Origin: Candidatus Omnitrophota bacterium | Lineage (GTDB): Bacteria; Omnitrophota; Gorgyraeia; Aquiviventales; JACQRC01 | Length of the DNA: 49,372 nt | Reading direction: 5' to 3' | Assembly (NCBI GenBank): GCA_016206665.1 | Contig: JACQRC010000012.1 | Span: 1 to 49,372, forward strand | In this document: piece after piece, positions 16,095 through 23,968 of the stretch | Position numbering within the stretch: position 1 is the stretch's first letter | Layout: each line of letters begins with the position of its first letter | Notes under the pieces: model-generated | Seen by the model: only the letters and a program-made list of their open reading frames with translations | What the model was told of the DNA's origin: nothing | Databases searched by the model: none | Made by a program: the position numbers and the translations under genes

Positions 16095-16769
16095 TTACAG
16101 TCGCAGTTCATATTGACTGCCGTCCGGCGCACTCAACACCACTTTGCTCTCGAGAATCTGGTCCACGCGAAAGGTGTCGCCGAGCGAGTCGCCGACGGAG
16201 AGAAAGGAGGTCTTGTGCGTTTGCGCATCCTCGACCACCGCCTGAGGACTGGGCCCGCTCATGATGCCGATCAAGGTGTAGCGCGCCAGTTGCTCCTGCG
16301 CCTCGGGCACGGTCGGCGTGCCGGCCGTGGCGGCGCCCTCTTGCCCCGATGGGCGAAAGAGCTGGCGCGACTGAAACAGCTCCATGGCGGGCGCGGGCGG
16401 CGGCGGCATCGCCTCAAGCAGAGCGAGTTGCGGCAGCGATTCGGTCCCGGCCGGGATCTTCGTGCCCCCGCCCACCGGGCGCAGCAGGCCGGCGATGATG
16501 ACGACCGCGGAGCCGATGAGCCCGACGATGAGCCCCTGATTGATGCGCGGCAGCCACGCCATCAACCGGGGGTGGCCCAGACCGCGCAACCAGAGGCGTA
16601 GCCCCCGGAAGCGCAGTGGAGCCCCTGAGCGCCCCTCATGCGGACCGGCAGGCGAGGGTGGGGTCACCCCCTGCTCTGCCGCGCCCCCGCCGGCGGGCGG
16701 CGGGGGTTTGAGCTCACCTTTGATGATTTTGAGGAGCCGCTCCTCAGGCGAATATTCCTTCTCCGCCAC
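16095..16769 (-). CDS. PilP/GspC-like inner-membrane assembly protein
   Basis: A 224-residue bitopic protein. A proline-rich cytoplasmic N-terminus (about 1-70, PPPPAGGG) is followed by one membrane helix (about 78-96, GLIVGLIGSAVVIIAGLL) and a periplasmic C-terminal domain (about 155-224: RYTLIGIMSGPSPQAVVEDAQ, FLSVGD, VLSAPDGSQYELRL) that matches the HR/PilP fold which contacts the secretin N0 domain. It should bridge the inner-membrane platform to the secretin encoded next. Its start overlaps the end of the ExeA-like gene by 26 bp, indicating translational coupling. PilP and GspC cannot be told apart at this level. Confidence 0.8.
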   Translation of the reverse strand: MAEKEYSPEERLLKIIKGELKPPPPAGGGAAEQGVTPPSPAGPHEGRSGAPLRFRGLRLWLRGLGHPRLMAWLPRINQGLIVGLIGSAVVIIAGLLRPVGGGTKIPAGTESLPQLALLEAMPPPPAPAMELFQSRQLFRPSGQEGAATAGTPTVPEAQEQLARYTLIGIMSGPSPQAVVEDAQTHKTSFLSVGDSLGDTFRVDQILESKVVLSAPDGSQYELRL

Positions 16770-17589
16770 GCCAGCGCACCTCGTCTTTGATGAGATCAGC
16801 CATCATGCCCCCGTCCACCTTCGGCGCGTCGTGCATCACCGCCAGCTCCAGCGCGTTGTGGCACAACAGCGCAATCCGCCGCGGATAGCCCTGCGTCGCG
16901 GCGTAGATGGCCTTTACCGCGTCGGAGGTGAAGAGCTCCCGGCCCTCCGGCAGCCCGGCCTGCGTCAGGCGGAACCGGATGAGCTGGCCGGTCTCCGCCT
17001 CATCGAGGGGGTTGACGATATACTTGAGCGCCGCGCGGTCCACGAAGTTGCGGATGCGCGTCACGCGCGGCAACAGCTCCATCTGGCCGAAGATCGCCAG
17101 TTGCAGCAGTTTGTAGTCATTCGTTTCGTAGTTGAGCAGCACCCGCAGGGCCTCTAACATCGAGGGCGTCAGCTTCTGGCCCTCGTCGATGACCAGGATG
17201 ATCGTCTTCTGCTCCTCGACGCCGCGCTGAAACAAACACCGCTCGATCGCCTCGCGGTGATCGAGCGTGGATTTGAAGGCGGGGACCGCGCCGAAGAGCT
17301 TGGTGAGCGTGCTGAGGAATTGAAACTCGGAGTCGTAGGTGGGATCCAAAATCAGATAAAACAGAAACTGGTCATCCTCCCCGCGGAAGGCGTTCATCAA
17401 GGTGCGGGCCAGGGTGGTCTTGCCGGTGCCGACGTCGCCTAAGATGAGGCTGAGGCCACGGCGCAGGCGGATGGCAATCTCGAGCCGATGGAGGGCCTGG
17501 CGGTGCGAAGTCGATTTGAAGAAAAAGGAGGGATCCGGACTCGTGGAAAAGGGCTCCTGCGTCAAGCCGAGGAGCTGGTAGTAGCTCAC
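16744..17589 (-). CDS. ExeA/GspA-family AAA ATPase
   Basis: A 281-residue AAA ATPase beginning MSYYQLLGLTQEPFS, a typical ExeA opening. Walker A is GDVGTGKTT (51-59) and Walker B ILVIDEGQ (130-137); a sensor arginine region follows (GYPRRIALLCHNAL near 240). In Aeromonas ExeA works with ExeB to insert and assemble the secretin across the peptidoglycan; here no peptidoglycan-binding domain is fused. The gene starts with GTG overlapping the regulator's TGA (GTGA) and overlaps the PilP/GspC-like gene, so MerR-ExeA-PilP form a coupled group. A role in secretin assembly follows from family and neighbours. Confidence 0.9.
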   Translation of the reverse strand: MSYYQLLGLTQEPFSTSPDPSFFFKSTSHRQALHRLEIAIRLRRGLSLILGDVGTGKTTLARTLMNAFRGEDDQFLFYLILDPTYDSEFQFLSTLTKLFGAVPAFKSTLDHREAIERCLFQRGVEEQKTIILVIDEGQKLTPSMLEALRVLLNYETNDYKLLQLAIFGQMELLPRVTRIRNFVDRAALKYIVNPLDEAETGQLIRFRLTQAGLPEGRELFTSDAVKAIYAATQGYPRRIALLCHNALELAVMHDAPKVDGGMMADLIKDEVRWRGGEGIFA

Positions 17590-17852
17590 CCCACCACTCC
17601 GGCTTCATCCTTGCGGGCGAGCAGCGCGCGAATCTCCGCCAGGGTCCGCTTTTGGAGGCGCAGCCGGCGAATCTGCTGCAGACGGGCCACCGTCGCGTCG
17701 TCAAAATATCGGAAGCGCGTCGCCGGGCTGCGATCGGCTTCGTGAATCAGCCCTAACTGCAAATAGAATTTCAAGGTGTAAATGGAAAAGCCGGTGAGGC
17801 TCGACAGATCCTTCAAGAGATAGACACGCGACTTGGCTTTTTCCATAGGCAC
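17586..17852 (-). CDS. Small MerR-type HTH regulator
   Basis: An 88-residue protein containing a MerR-type winged helix: VYLLKDLSSLTGFSIYTLKFYLQLGLI (DNA-recognition region), RFRYFDDATVARLQQIRRLRLQKRTLAEIRALL. The usual C-terminal dimerising coiled coil and effector domain are missing, so it resembles the short MerR/excisionase-like or HspR-length proteins. Start is GTG 17852 or ATG 17846. It is inserted in the middle of the secretion cluster, with its own promoter and a palindrome overlapping the start, so autoregulation of the MerR-ExeA-PilP-secretin segment is plausible. Confidence 0.85.
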   Translation of the reverse strand: MPMEKAKSRVYLLKDLSSLTGFSIYTLKFYLQLGLIHEADRSPATRFRYFDDATVARLQQIRRLRLQKRTLAEIRALLARKDEAGVVG

Positions 17853-17868
17853 TCTCTACCTAGAGAGT
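17851..17868. promoter_or_regulatory. Palindrome at the MerR-type gene start, possible operator
   Basis: ACTCTCTA-CC-TAGAGAGT is a perfect inverted repeat with 8-bp arms, overlapping the GTG start and lying directly downstream of the putative -10 box. Position suggests an operator for autoregulation; binding is untested. Confidence 0.5.
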
Positions 17869-17870
17869 AG

Positions 17871-17897
17871 GTTATAGGGTAGAAACTATCCTGTCAA
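17871..17897 (-). promoter_or_regulatory. Promoter for the MerR-ExeA-PilP-secretin segment
   Basis: On the minus strand a perfect TTGACA (17897-17892) is followed after 15 nt by TATAAC (17876-17871). The surrounding gap is AT-rich compared with the genes. A further imperfect inverted repeat (GTAGAAA/TTTCTAC) spans the -35 region. Confidence 0.6.
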
Positions 17898-17935
17898 GTA
17901 TTTTCTACAACAGACTGATGATACGTTGGTTGTGA

Positions 17936-18466
17936 TTATCCGATGACGACCTTGGTGAGGACCAGGCTGACCTTGACGGGAGCCGAGGCATTACCGCCGG
18001 CTGTGATGCGGAGCCGTTCGACCGTGACGAGCGCGCTCCCCTGCTCTAACTTCGTGAGGAAGCGGACGAGCGTCTCCACCGTCGATTCCGCCTCGACTTC
18101 GACGGTCAGGAGCAGGTCGCTGCCCTGGGTGCGCACCGGTTTGCCCCTGGCGCTGGTGACGCGCAGGCCGACGCTCTCAGCGCTCGCCTCGATCTGCTCG
18201 ATCCAGGCCGCCTTCTCCGGTTCAGGACCGGCGGGGCTCTTCAGATAGTCGGCGTACGAGACGGCGAGCCGCGCCACCTGGTCCTGGTGAGCCAGGATCT
18301 TCAGATTCTTCTGCAGCTTGGTCTGCTTCGATGCAATCGTCTCCAACACGGCGCTCAGGTGGTCGATGAGCGGTTCGCCCACCAGGGTCCAGCCCAGCGC
18401 CAGCGCGACGACCGCTATCGTGGCCATCAGCCAGCGCCGCTCGTTAGCGTTGAGCGACAGTTTCAT
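17936..18466 (-). CDS. PilO/GspM-like inner-membrane protein
   Basis: A 176-residue protein with a short cytoplasmic N-terminus, one membrane helix (about 13-31, LMATIAVVALALGWTLVG), a coiled-coil stretch (about 35-60) and a periplasmic ferredoxin-like domain (about 85-175). This is the PilO/GspM architecture. It partners the PilM-PilN fusion protein encoded upstream, whose gene it overlaps by 23 bp, in the inner-membrane assembly platform. Sequence conservation in this family is low; size, topology and context carry the assignment. Confidence 0.78.
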   Translation of the reverse strand: MKLSLNANERRWLMATIAVVALALGWTLVGEPLIDHLSAVLETIASKQTKLQKNLKILAHQDQVARLAVSYADYLKSPAGPEPEKAAWIEQIEASAESVGLRVTSARGKPVRTQGSDLLLTVEVEAESTVETLVRFLTKLEQGSALVTVERLRITAGGNASAPVKVSLVLTKVVIG

Positions 18467-19958
18467 GCGCGGCTCCGGCGCTGATTTGCGCGGTGATCTC
18501 GAAGTCGGTCACATCGGCGTCCTTCGCGCGGCGTTTGGTCGAGTATTTGAGCGAGACCCCTTCGAAGATCGGCGATTCTTCGAGGGCACTGATGTAGGCG
18601 GGAATGTCGCTGCGCTGCGTGGCGCTGCCTTTGAGGGTCAGCTCCTTCGCAGCCTCACAGGAGAGGTTCGCGAGCGACAGGCGACTCGGCGTGATGCGAT
18701 ACAATTCCTGCAGCAATCGCACCATGCGCCCGCGCGATTCGAGCCCGGCGCGCACCCGCTGCAGGCGGCGCGTGAGCCGCTCCACCTGCCGGGCCGGCTC
18801 ATCCGTCTCGCGCAGCCGCTGCGCAATCTCATGCTCATAGCCCAGACTGCGCGTCAGATGCGCGGCCCCGCCCCCGCCGATGACGAGCAGGAGCGCGCAA
18901 ACCAGCCAGGCCATCGTGACGAGCGCGCGGCGCGCGACGGCCGCGGTCTGCTCCCGGCGCACCGTCTTCGGGAGCAGATTCATCAGGCGGCTGGACGCGG
19001 CCAGCGCCAGGCCGTAGGCCGCGGCCCACGAGACCGAGGCTTCCTGCGCCGGCAACGTGGCCGTCGGCGCGATGGGCAGCAGGTGCTTGACGGCCTCGGC
19101 CGCATCGCGGAATTCGCAGGCGATTCCGAGGCGCTTGCCCAGGGCCTCCTCCAATCCGGCCTGCCGCGCGCCGGTCAGGATGAGCCGCGTCACCGTCTGC
19201 CCGCGCCGCTCCATCGCAAAACTGGCGAAGCTGCGCTCCACCTCGTTGCCCAGCCCATCCTCCCACTGGTTCGCCGGCAGATATTGCGGATCACCGTCGA
19301 GGGTGAGCCGCGTGCCGAAGGGCAGGCTGCGCGTGAACAGGCAGGCCGTGCCCTCGAGGATGAGCAGCTCCGCCGCGTCGTAATCCACGTCCAGCAACGC
19401 CGTGAGTTCGCCTGCCCCGCCGGCTTCGCGAGGCTTCGCCAAGCGGGCGGGGCCTGCCCCTACGGGCCGCTGCGCTGCGTACCAGGCCAGCAGGCCCTGC
19501 GTGGTCATCGTGATCGCCCGCGGCGACAGCGCGGCCTGCTGCAGCGCCTGCAGGTGCTTCGCGATCAATTCGCGGTGCACGCCCACCATCAGCACCACCG
19601 AGGAGCCATCCGCCGACTGGCTCACCGTGAGGTAGTCGGCAATCACGTCCTCCTTCGCGTAGGGCAGCTGGCTCTTCGCCTGCAGCTCCACCATCTGAGC
19701 CAGTTCCTCGGGAAGCAAAGAAGGCAGGACGAGCAAGCGGGCCAGCGCCTGATCCCGCGCGATGGCGCTCACCACATCGACGACCGGCGGGCTGCCGGCG
19801 AGCATTTCCTGCAGGAGCGGCCCCGGCTCCTCAGCCGCTCCGATGGCATGATGGGCGCAGCGCACGATCTCCGCCCGCTTGGCCTGCCCGGTCACCAGCA
19901 CGGCCTTGATGCAGGTGCGGTCGATGTCGAGGATGCAGAGCGTGTGTGGTGTGGCCAC
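18444..19958 (-). CDS. PilM-PilN fusion (GspL-like) platform protein
   Basis: A 504-residue protein. Residues 1 to about 330 have the actin-like PilM/GspL cytoplasmic fold: LCILDIDRTCIKAVLV at the start, LPSLLPEELAQMVELQAKSQLPY, LLDVDYDAAELLILEG, RLILTGARQAGLEEALG. A membrane helix (about 343-362, LVTMAWLVCALLLVIGG) leads into a PilN-like periplasmic part with coiled coil (about 370-415) and a ferredoxin-like domain (LANLSCEAAKELTLKGSA...FEITAQIS). GspL has this composition in type II systems, whereas pilus systems usually keep PilM and PilN separate. GTG start, 1 bp from the gspK stop. An in-frame GC-rich repeat adds a Gly/Pro/Arg-rich loop near residues 164-182. Confidence 0.85.
   Translation of the reverse strand: MATPHTLCILDIDRTCIKAVLVTGQAKRAEIVRCAHHAIGAAEEPGPLLQEMLAGSPPVVDVVSAIARDQALARLLVLPSLLPEELAQMVELQAKSQLPYAKEDVIADYLTVSQSADGSSVVLMVGVHRELIAKHLQALQQAALSPRAITMTTQGLLAWYAAQRPVGAGPARLAKPREAGGAGELTALLDVDYDAAELLILEGTACLFTRSLPFGTRLTLDGDPQYLPANQWEDGLGNEVERSFASFAMERRGQTVTRLILTGARQAGLEEALGKRLGIACEFRDAAEAVKHLLPIAPTATLPAQEASVSWAAAYGLALAASSRLMNLLPKTVRREQTAAVARRALVTMAWLVCALLLVIGGGGAAHLTRSLGYEHEIAQRLRETDEPARQVERLTRRLQRVRAGLESRGRMVRLLQELYRITPSRLSLANLSCEAAKELTLKGSATQRSDIPAYISALEESPIFEGVSLKYSTKRRAKDADVTDFEITAQISAGAAHETVAQR
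19412..19467. repeat. GC-rich REP-like palindrome inside the PilM-PilN gene
   Basis: GCCCCGCCGGCTTCGC and CAAGCGGGCGGGGC arms flank a GGCTTCGC centre, followed by TGCCCCTACGGGCC. A recognisably related hairpin closes elp3 at 29622-29704. In this gene it is translated as a loop rich in Gly, Pro, Arg and Ala. Confidence 0.7.
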
Positions 19959-19959
19959 G

Positions 19960-20964
19960 TTATTCTTCCGTCCAGGCGATCACGCGCCGGTGGGTGCGCG
20001 GATGGGCCTGCCGTCCGACGACGGCATGGATGCGGTGCACGATCTTCCCGTTGGCCGAGCGCCCCTCCGCTTCGATGGTGAAGGTGCTGGAGCGAAAGAC
20101 CAAATAGGGCTGGGCCGGCACCAGGTACAGCAGGATGTCATTCGCCGTCATCCCCACCTTGGCTCCGATGTCGTTGAAATCCCTGAAGACCCCGTCATCC
20201 TCGGTGCCGGGCAGCCGGTCCTCCCCGTCGCGCACCTGCAGGATCCGCTCCACCACCGTATCGGGCATGCCGAGCGCCTGCAACACCTCGGGCGGCGCGG
20301 TATTGACGTTGACCGCCTGGCCCTGCGTGTAGATCGTCACGTAGGGCAGGAGCCGCTCATAGAGCTCCGGTGTCATCCCCTTGACCAGGCGCAATTCTTC
20401 GAGGGCATCCAGGGGAGCCTGTTTCGCCTTGTAGGCCGGCTCCAAGCCCTCGTAGTACTCATCCTCGGCGCCGTCGGGCAGGAGCGCGTACGGATCCGTA
20501 TCGACGAAATCGGCGATGGCCTGGGCGGTCTCCTGCGTCATGCCCGGCAGCCGCTCGAGCAGGCGCCAGTCATTCGCCTTCAGGGCGTTGAGATTCAGCT
20601 TGCGCTCCTCGTCGATCAATCCATAGAAGACCAGCCCTCCGGCCTCCGGCCGCGCCAGCGCATAGGCCACCGTGAAGGTTCCCTGGCCCACCGGCACCCG
20701 GTCAAAGGCTTGCGGGTTGACGCTCCAGGTGTCGGCCAGGCCGTCCACCGACGGCGTCGCATCCGCATCGATGACGGCGAGCGCTTGCTGCACCCCGGCG
20801 AGGGCCAGGCCGCGCGCCTGGAGGCTCCGCACCTGATACTCGACCAATTTGAGCTCCAGCGATGCGCGAAAGCCCAGCCCCAAGGCGAACAGGTTCAGCA
20901 GCACCATCAACCAGAGCGCGATGATGAGCAGGCTGCCGCGGGACCGGATCTGATGCGCCATCAT
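19960..20964 (-). CDS. gspK: GspK minor pseudopilin
   Basis: A 334-residue type II secretion minor pseudopilin. A class III-type N-terminus (MAHQIRSRGSLLIIALWLMVLLNLFALGLGF region) gives the hydrophobic assembly helix after RSRG. The large globular domain has GLIDEERKLNLN, followed by GMTQETAQAIADFVDTD and VNVNTAPPEVLQALGM, hallmarks of GspK (helix-hairpin-helix-like alpha domain and calcium-binding acidic sites). GspK caps the pseudopilus tip with GspI and GspJ, which are not in the window. The predicted start abuts the repeat block at 20965, so any original promoter or upstream pseudopilin genes are not adjacent. It argues that this is a type II-like system rather than a plain pilus. Confidence 0.9.
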   Translation of the reverse strand: MMAHQIRSRGSLLIIALWLMVLLNLFALGLGFRASLELKLVEYQVRSLQARGLALAGVQQALAVIDADATPSVDGLADTWSVNPQAFDRVPVGQGTFTVAYALARPEAGGLVFYGLIDEERKLNLNALKANDWRLLERLPGMTQETAQAIADFVDTDPYALLPDGAEDEYYEGLEPAYKAKQAPLDALEELRLVKGMTPELYERLLPYVTIYTQGQAVNVNTAPPEVLQALGMPDTVVERILQVRDGEDRLPGTEDDGVFRDFNDIGAKVGMTANDILLYLVPAQPYLVFRSSTFTIEAEGRSANGKIVHRIHAVVGRQAHPRTHRRVIAWTEE

Positions 20965-21258
20965 GGTTCGACGCGCGCCGCCGTTGGCGGCGCTTGCTCA
21001 CCATGACCCTGAGCGAGCGACGAACGGAGTGAGGAGCGAGTCGTGGATTCGACTCGCTGGCGCTCGTGCTTCGACAAGCTCAGCACTTGCCCTGAGCGAG
21101 GCCCGCTGTCGCGGGCCGAGTCGAAGGGCTCGCTCACCACGATGCTGAGCGAGGCGGAGCCGAGTCGAAGCATCGAATGGGTCATGGTTCGACTCGCTCC
21201 GCTCGCTCACCATGACCCTGAGCGAGCGACGAACGGAGTGAGGAGCGAGTCGAATGGG
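20965..21258. repeat. GAGCGAG/GAGTCG repeat block between GNAT gene and gspK
   Basis: This 294-bp gene-free stretch is made of GAGCGAG, GAGTCGA and their complements. A 48-bp unit at 20996-21043 recurs perfectly at 21205-21252. Between them lies the common CTTCGACAAGCTCAGCACTT-type segment in both orientations, so multiple alternative hairpins are possible. A shorter related block lies at 31739-31833. No ORF of interest is seen, though short reading frames cross it. Confidence 0.9.
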
Positions 21259-21558
21259 TCATGCGTTCGGTCGCTGGACAAGCGCCTGGAATTCGGGTAA
21301 GCGCTTGAGGAAGGTCCGGCCAACATAGGGGCAGGAGGGGATCACCGTGCGGCCCTGCTCCTTGGCGTACGCGAAGCCGGCGCGCACCAGTTGCTCGGCG
21401 ATGCCCCGGCCACGCGCGGCCTCCGGCACGTAGGTATGGAAGAAGTCGAGCACGCGGCCCTGCTCCTTGTAGCGCAGGTAGGCCTCCACCCCGCCCACCA
21501 CCGCCACGAACCGGTGGTGGTCGCGGTCGTGCACGATCTCAAGCGGGGTGGCCGGCAT
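21259..21558 (-). CDS. YidJ-type GNAT N-acetyltransferase
   Basis: A 99-residue small acetyltransferase from ATG 21558; an upstream in-frame extension to 21597 is out-of-frame ispH sequence and less likely. It shows FVAVVGGVEAYLRYKEQGRVLDFFHTYVPEAARGRGIAEQLV, where ARGRGIA is the acetyl-CoA pyrophosphate loop (Q/RxxGxG/A), then CPYVGRTFLKR. This matches the short GCN5-related family (about 90-100 residues). Substrate is unknown. It overlaps the end of ispH by 20 bp. Its stop codon lies 6 bp from the repeat block, so the C-terminus may have been trimmed by repeat insertion. Confidence 0.85.
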   Translation of the reverse strand: MPATPLEIVHDRDHHRFVAVVGGVEAYLRYKEQGRVLDFFHTYVPEAARGRGIAEQLVRAGFAYAKEQGRTVIPSCPYVGRTFLKRLPEFQALVQRPNA

Positions 21559-22786
21559 GGGTCGTGGGCAGGGCGGTGTGGCCGCGCAGGGCGGCAATCC
21601 GTTCGATGACTTCGCCGAGCAGGCGGTTCGGCGTGGAGGCCCCCGCCGTGAGGCCGATCGTTACCCGTCCGGCCGGTAGCCAGCGCCGGCTGCGCCGCGG
21701 CTCGGGTTGGCTGACCGGCTTATGCTCGATCTCCTCGAGCGACACGATGCCGCGCGCGCCTTCGATGTGGTAGGCCGGCTGCGACTGCGAGGCGATCTCG
21801 CACAGATGCGCGGTGTTGCTGCTCTTGAAGCCCCCGACGATGAGAAAGAGATCGATGGTGGGATCCTGGGCGAGCGCAATGATCGCGTCCTGCCGCTCCT
21901 GGGTGGCCGAGCAGATCGTGTCGAAGGAACGAAAATGGTCGCCGGCGGAGGCCGCCCCGTACCGCGCCGCCATCGCTGCGCGCAGCATCTCGCCGATCTC
22001 GAGGGATTCGGAGCTGAGCATCGTGGTCTGATTGGCCACCCCGACGCGCACGAGATCGCGCTCCGGGTCGAAGCCTTCGGAGATCGCGCCCGCGAAGGTC
22101 TGCAGGAAGGCGGCGCGCGACCCGCCGCGCACGATGTAATCGCAGACGACCCGCGCCTGCGGTTTGTCGAGCACGATGAGACACTTCCCCGCAGGATACT
22201 GTGTCACGCGGGAGGCGGTGGCGATCGTCTCCTCGTGCCAGTACTTGCCGTGGATGATGGCGGTGAACTGGTCCTTCGCGTACGACTCGACCCGCCGCCA
22301 GACATTCACCACCGAGCCGCAGGTCGCATCCACGACGATGCACCCCCGCTCCTGCAGCGCCGCCTGGTCCTTCGTGGGCACGCCAAAGGCGGGAATGATT
22401 GCGACATCCCCCGAGCCCAAGTCGCCCAGCTGCTCCTGCGCGGCGTAGGTCCCGCGCAGGAACCGGATGCCCAGCTCCCGCAGCCGTTCATTGACGCGCG
22501 GATTATGGATGATCTCATCGGTGAGGTAGATCCGCTTGCCGGGAAACCGGGCCAGCGACTCGTAGGCCAGATCGACCGCCCGGTCCACACCGTAGCAGAA
22601 GCCGAACTCCTTGGCGAGCTTGAAGGTGAGCGGGCCGACCGAGAGCGTGTGGCCGTTGGTCTGCATCGCCTCGACAATCGCGGAGTGGTAGTCGGCCTTC
22701 AGCGGGACCTGGACCTGCGCCTTGAAGCCAAGGCTGCGCCGGATGACCTGGCCGGGTTGGAATTCGTGCTGGGTGTCCATCGTCAT
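21539..22786 (-). CDS. ispH: 4-hydroxy-3-methylbut-2-enyl diphosphate reductase, long form
   Basis: Last enzyme of the MEP isoprenoid pathway, converting HMBPP to IPP and DMAPP with a [4Fe-4S] cluster. The three cluster cysteines are C64 (GFCYGV), C156 (DATCGSV) and C292 (ICSATQ); the catalytic HGKYWHEE and IVGGFKSSNT motifs are present. At 415 residues with an N-terminal extension it is the cyanobacterial/plant-type IspH rather than the roughly 310-residue E. coli type. The TolQ/TolR-like pair and ZIP gene lie upstream on the same strand with small gaps, so they may share a transcript. Confidence 0.96.
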   Translation of the reverse strand: MTMDTQHEFQPGQVIRRSLGFKAQVQVPLKADYHSAIVEAMQTNGHTLSVGPLTFKLAKEFGFCYGVDRAVDLAYESLARFPGKRIYLTDEIIHNPRVNERLRELGIRFLRGTYAAQEQLGDLGSGDVAIIPAFGVPTKDQAALQERGCIVVDATCGSVVNVWRRVESYAKDQFTAIIHGKYWHEETIATASRVTQYPAGKCLIVLDKPQARVVCDYIVRGGSRAAFLQTFAGAISEGFDPERDLVRVGVANQTTMLSSESLEIGEMLRAAMAARYGAASAGDHFRSFDTICSATQERQDAIIALAQDPTIDLFLIVGGFKSSNTAHLCEIASQSQPAYHIEGARGIVSLEEIEHKPVSQPEPRRSRRWLPAGRVTIGLTAGASTPNRLLGEVIERIAALRGHTALPTTHAGHPA

Positions 22787-22817
22787 CAGGTATTGTAGCA
22801 GGTGCGGGCCGCGAGCG

Positions 22818-23567
22818 TCAATCCAACAGCGTCAGGAGCAGCATGAGCCCGACACCGACGCCGATCGCTAACAGCTGCACCAGGGATTTGGCGGGCTGCC
22901 GTTCCTTGTGGAGTTCGGGGACGAGGTCCGAGCCCGCGATATAAATAAAGCCCCCGGCCGTGATGGGCAGGATGACGTGAGGAAAATCGCTCACCACGTG
23001 GCCCGCCGCGAGGGCGACCACGGTGCCGAGGATGGCGAAGGTCGCGGAGAGAGAATTCAACCACAACGCGCGGCGCTTGCTCCAGCCGGCCTGCAGGAGG
23101 ATGCCGAAGTCGCCAATCTCCTGCGGGATCTCGTGGAGCAGGACCGCCAGGGTCGTCCCGAGGCCCACGGGCACGCTGACGAGATAGCTGGCACCGACGA
23201 GCAGCCCGTCGATCAAGTTGTGGAGGCCGTCGGCGACCAGGTTCATGTAGCCCACGGGATGGATGGCCGGACACTCGAGGGCGGCGTGCTCGTGCCGCCA
23301 GCGCAGGAATTTCTCCAGGAGGAAGAAAGCGAAGATGCCGGCGAGGATGTAGAGGGAGGTGGCCAGCGGCAGATGAGAACGGTGAAACGCCTCCGGCAGC
23401 AGATGGATGAAAGCATCCCCGAACATGGCGCCGACCGCGAGGCTGACCATGATGAAGATGGCCCGCCGCAGCCGCGCCTCCCCCCACGCTACGGCAAAGA
23501 GGCCGACGAAGGAGACGAGGCCGACCATCGTGACGCTCGCCAGGGCCCACAGCCACACACGGGACAT
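22818..23567 (-). CDS. ZIP-family metal transporter
   Basis: A 249-residue polytopic membrane protein from ATG 23567, chosen because an upstream start at 23642 would only add exbD out-of-frame sequence. About eight hydrophobic helices are visible. The ZIP signature is clear: VADGLHNLIDGLLVGASY in helix IV and LLHEIPQEIGDFGILL in helix V, carrying the His and Glu/Asp metal ligands, plus an HEHAAL stretch in the variable loop. ZIP proteins move zinc or iron into the cytoplasm. It sits between exbD and ispH; proximity to an ExbBD energiser may point to metal acquisition, but that is inference. Confidence 0.9.
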   Translation of the reverse strand: MSRVWLWALASVTMVGLVSFVGLFAVAWGEARLRRAIFIMVSLAVGAMFGDAFIHLLPEAFHRSHLPLATSLYILAGIFAFFLLEKFLRWRHEHAALECPAIHPVGYMNLVADGLHNLIDGLLVGASYLVSVPVGLGTTLAVLLHEIPQEIGDFGILLQAGWSKRRALWLNSLSATFAILGTVVALAAGHVVSDFPHVILPITAGGFIYIAGSDLVPELHKERQPAKSLVQLLAIGVGVGLMLLLTLLD

Positions 23568-23581
23568 CGGGTGCTCGCTCA

Positions 23582-23968
23582 CTATTCGTTCAGGGTCAGG
23601 ATTTGCACTTTGTTGAGTCCCACCTCCCGGCACAGGTCCCACAGCTCGACCAGCCGGCCGACGGAGGCGTGCCGGTCCGCCCGGATCAGGACGGGCCGGT
23701 CACTCTGGAGGCCGGCCAGGCGGCTTCGCAACTCCTTGAGCGTGACGACCGCGTTGTTGAAGTAGACGACGTGCTCCCGCGTCAGGGTGATGGCGAGGTC
23801 GGCGTCGGTCGCCTCCTGCGTGGCGGTGGCCTTGGGCAGCTGCACCGCAATCCCTTGCTGCAAGAGGGGCGCGGCCACCATGAAGATGATGAGCATCACC
23901 AGGGTGACGTCGACCATCGGCGTCACGTTGATCTCGGCCATGGGGCCGCGGAACCGCTCGGCTCTCAT
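23582..23968 (-). CDS. ExbD/TolR-family proton-channel subunit
   Basis: A 128-residue protein starting at ATG 23968, which overlaps the stop of the ExbB/TolQ gene as ATGA. It has an N-terminal cytoplasmic stub, one membrane helix with the conserved proton-carrying Asp (D20 in INVTPMVDVTLVMLIIF) and a periplasmic domain (VLIRADRHASVGRLVELWDLCREVG), typical of ExbD/TolR. With the TolQ-like partner it converts proton flow into force for TonB-dependent uptake or Tol-Pal function. No TonB, TolA, TolB or Pal gene is in the window, although the secretin's C-terminal domain looks TonB-like. Confidence 0.92.
   Translation of the reverse strand: MRAERFRGPMAEINVTPMVDVTLVMLIIFMVAAPLLQQGIAVQLPKATATQEATDADLAITLTREHVVYFNNAVVTLKELRSRLAGLQSDRPVLIRADRHASVGRLVELWDLCREVGLNKVQILTLNE

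Noticed and set aside
18318..20081. 587-codon plus-strand open frame
   Set aside because: It is a shadow antisense to the PilM-PilN and PilO genes, with Arg/Gln-rich composition and no recognisable domain.
20965..21258. CRISPR or attachment site in the 48-bp repeat block
   Set aside because: Only two copies with unrelated inverted material between, and no integrase or cas gene in the window.
22786..23556. Minus-strand frame overlapping the ZIP gene
   Set aside because: It is an out-of-frame reading of the transporter gene; the ZIP frame has the family motifs.
23568..23642. Longer N-terminus for the ZIP transporter
   Set aside because: The added residues come from exbD DNA and are hydrophilic; the Met at 23567 gives a normal first helix.
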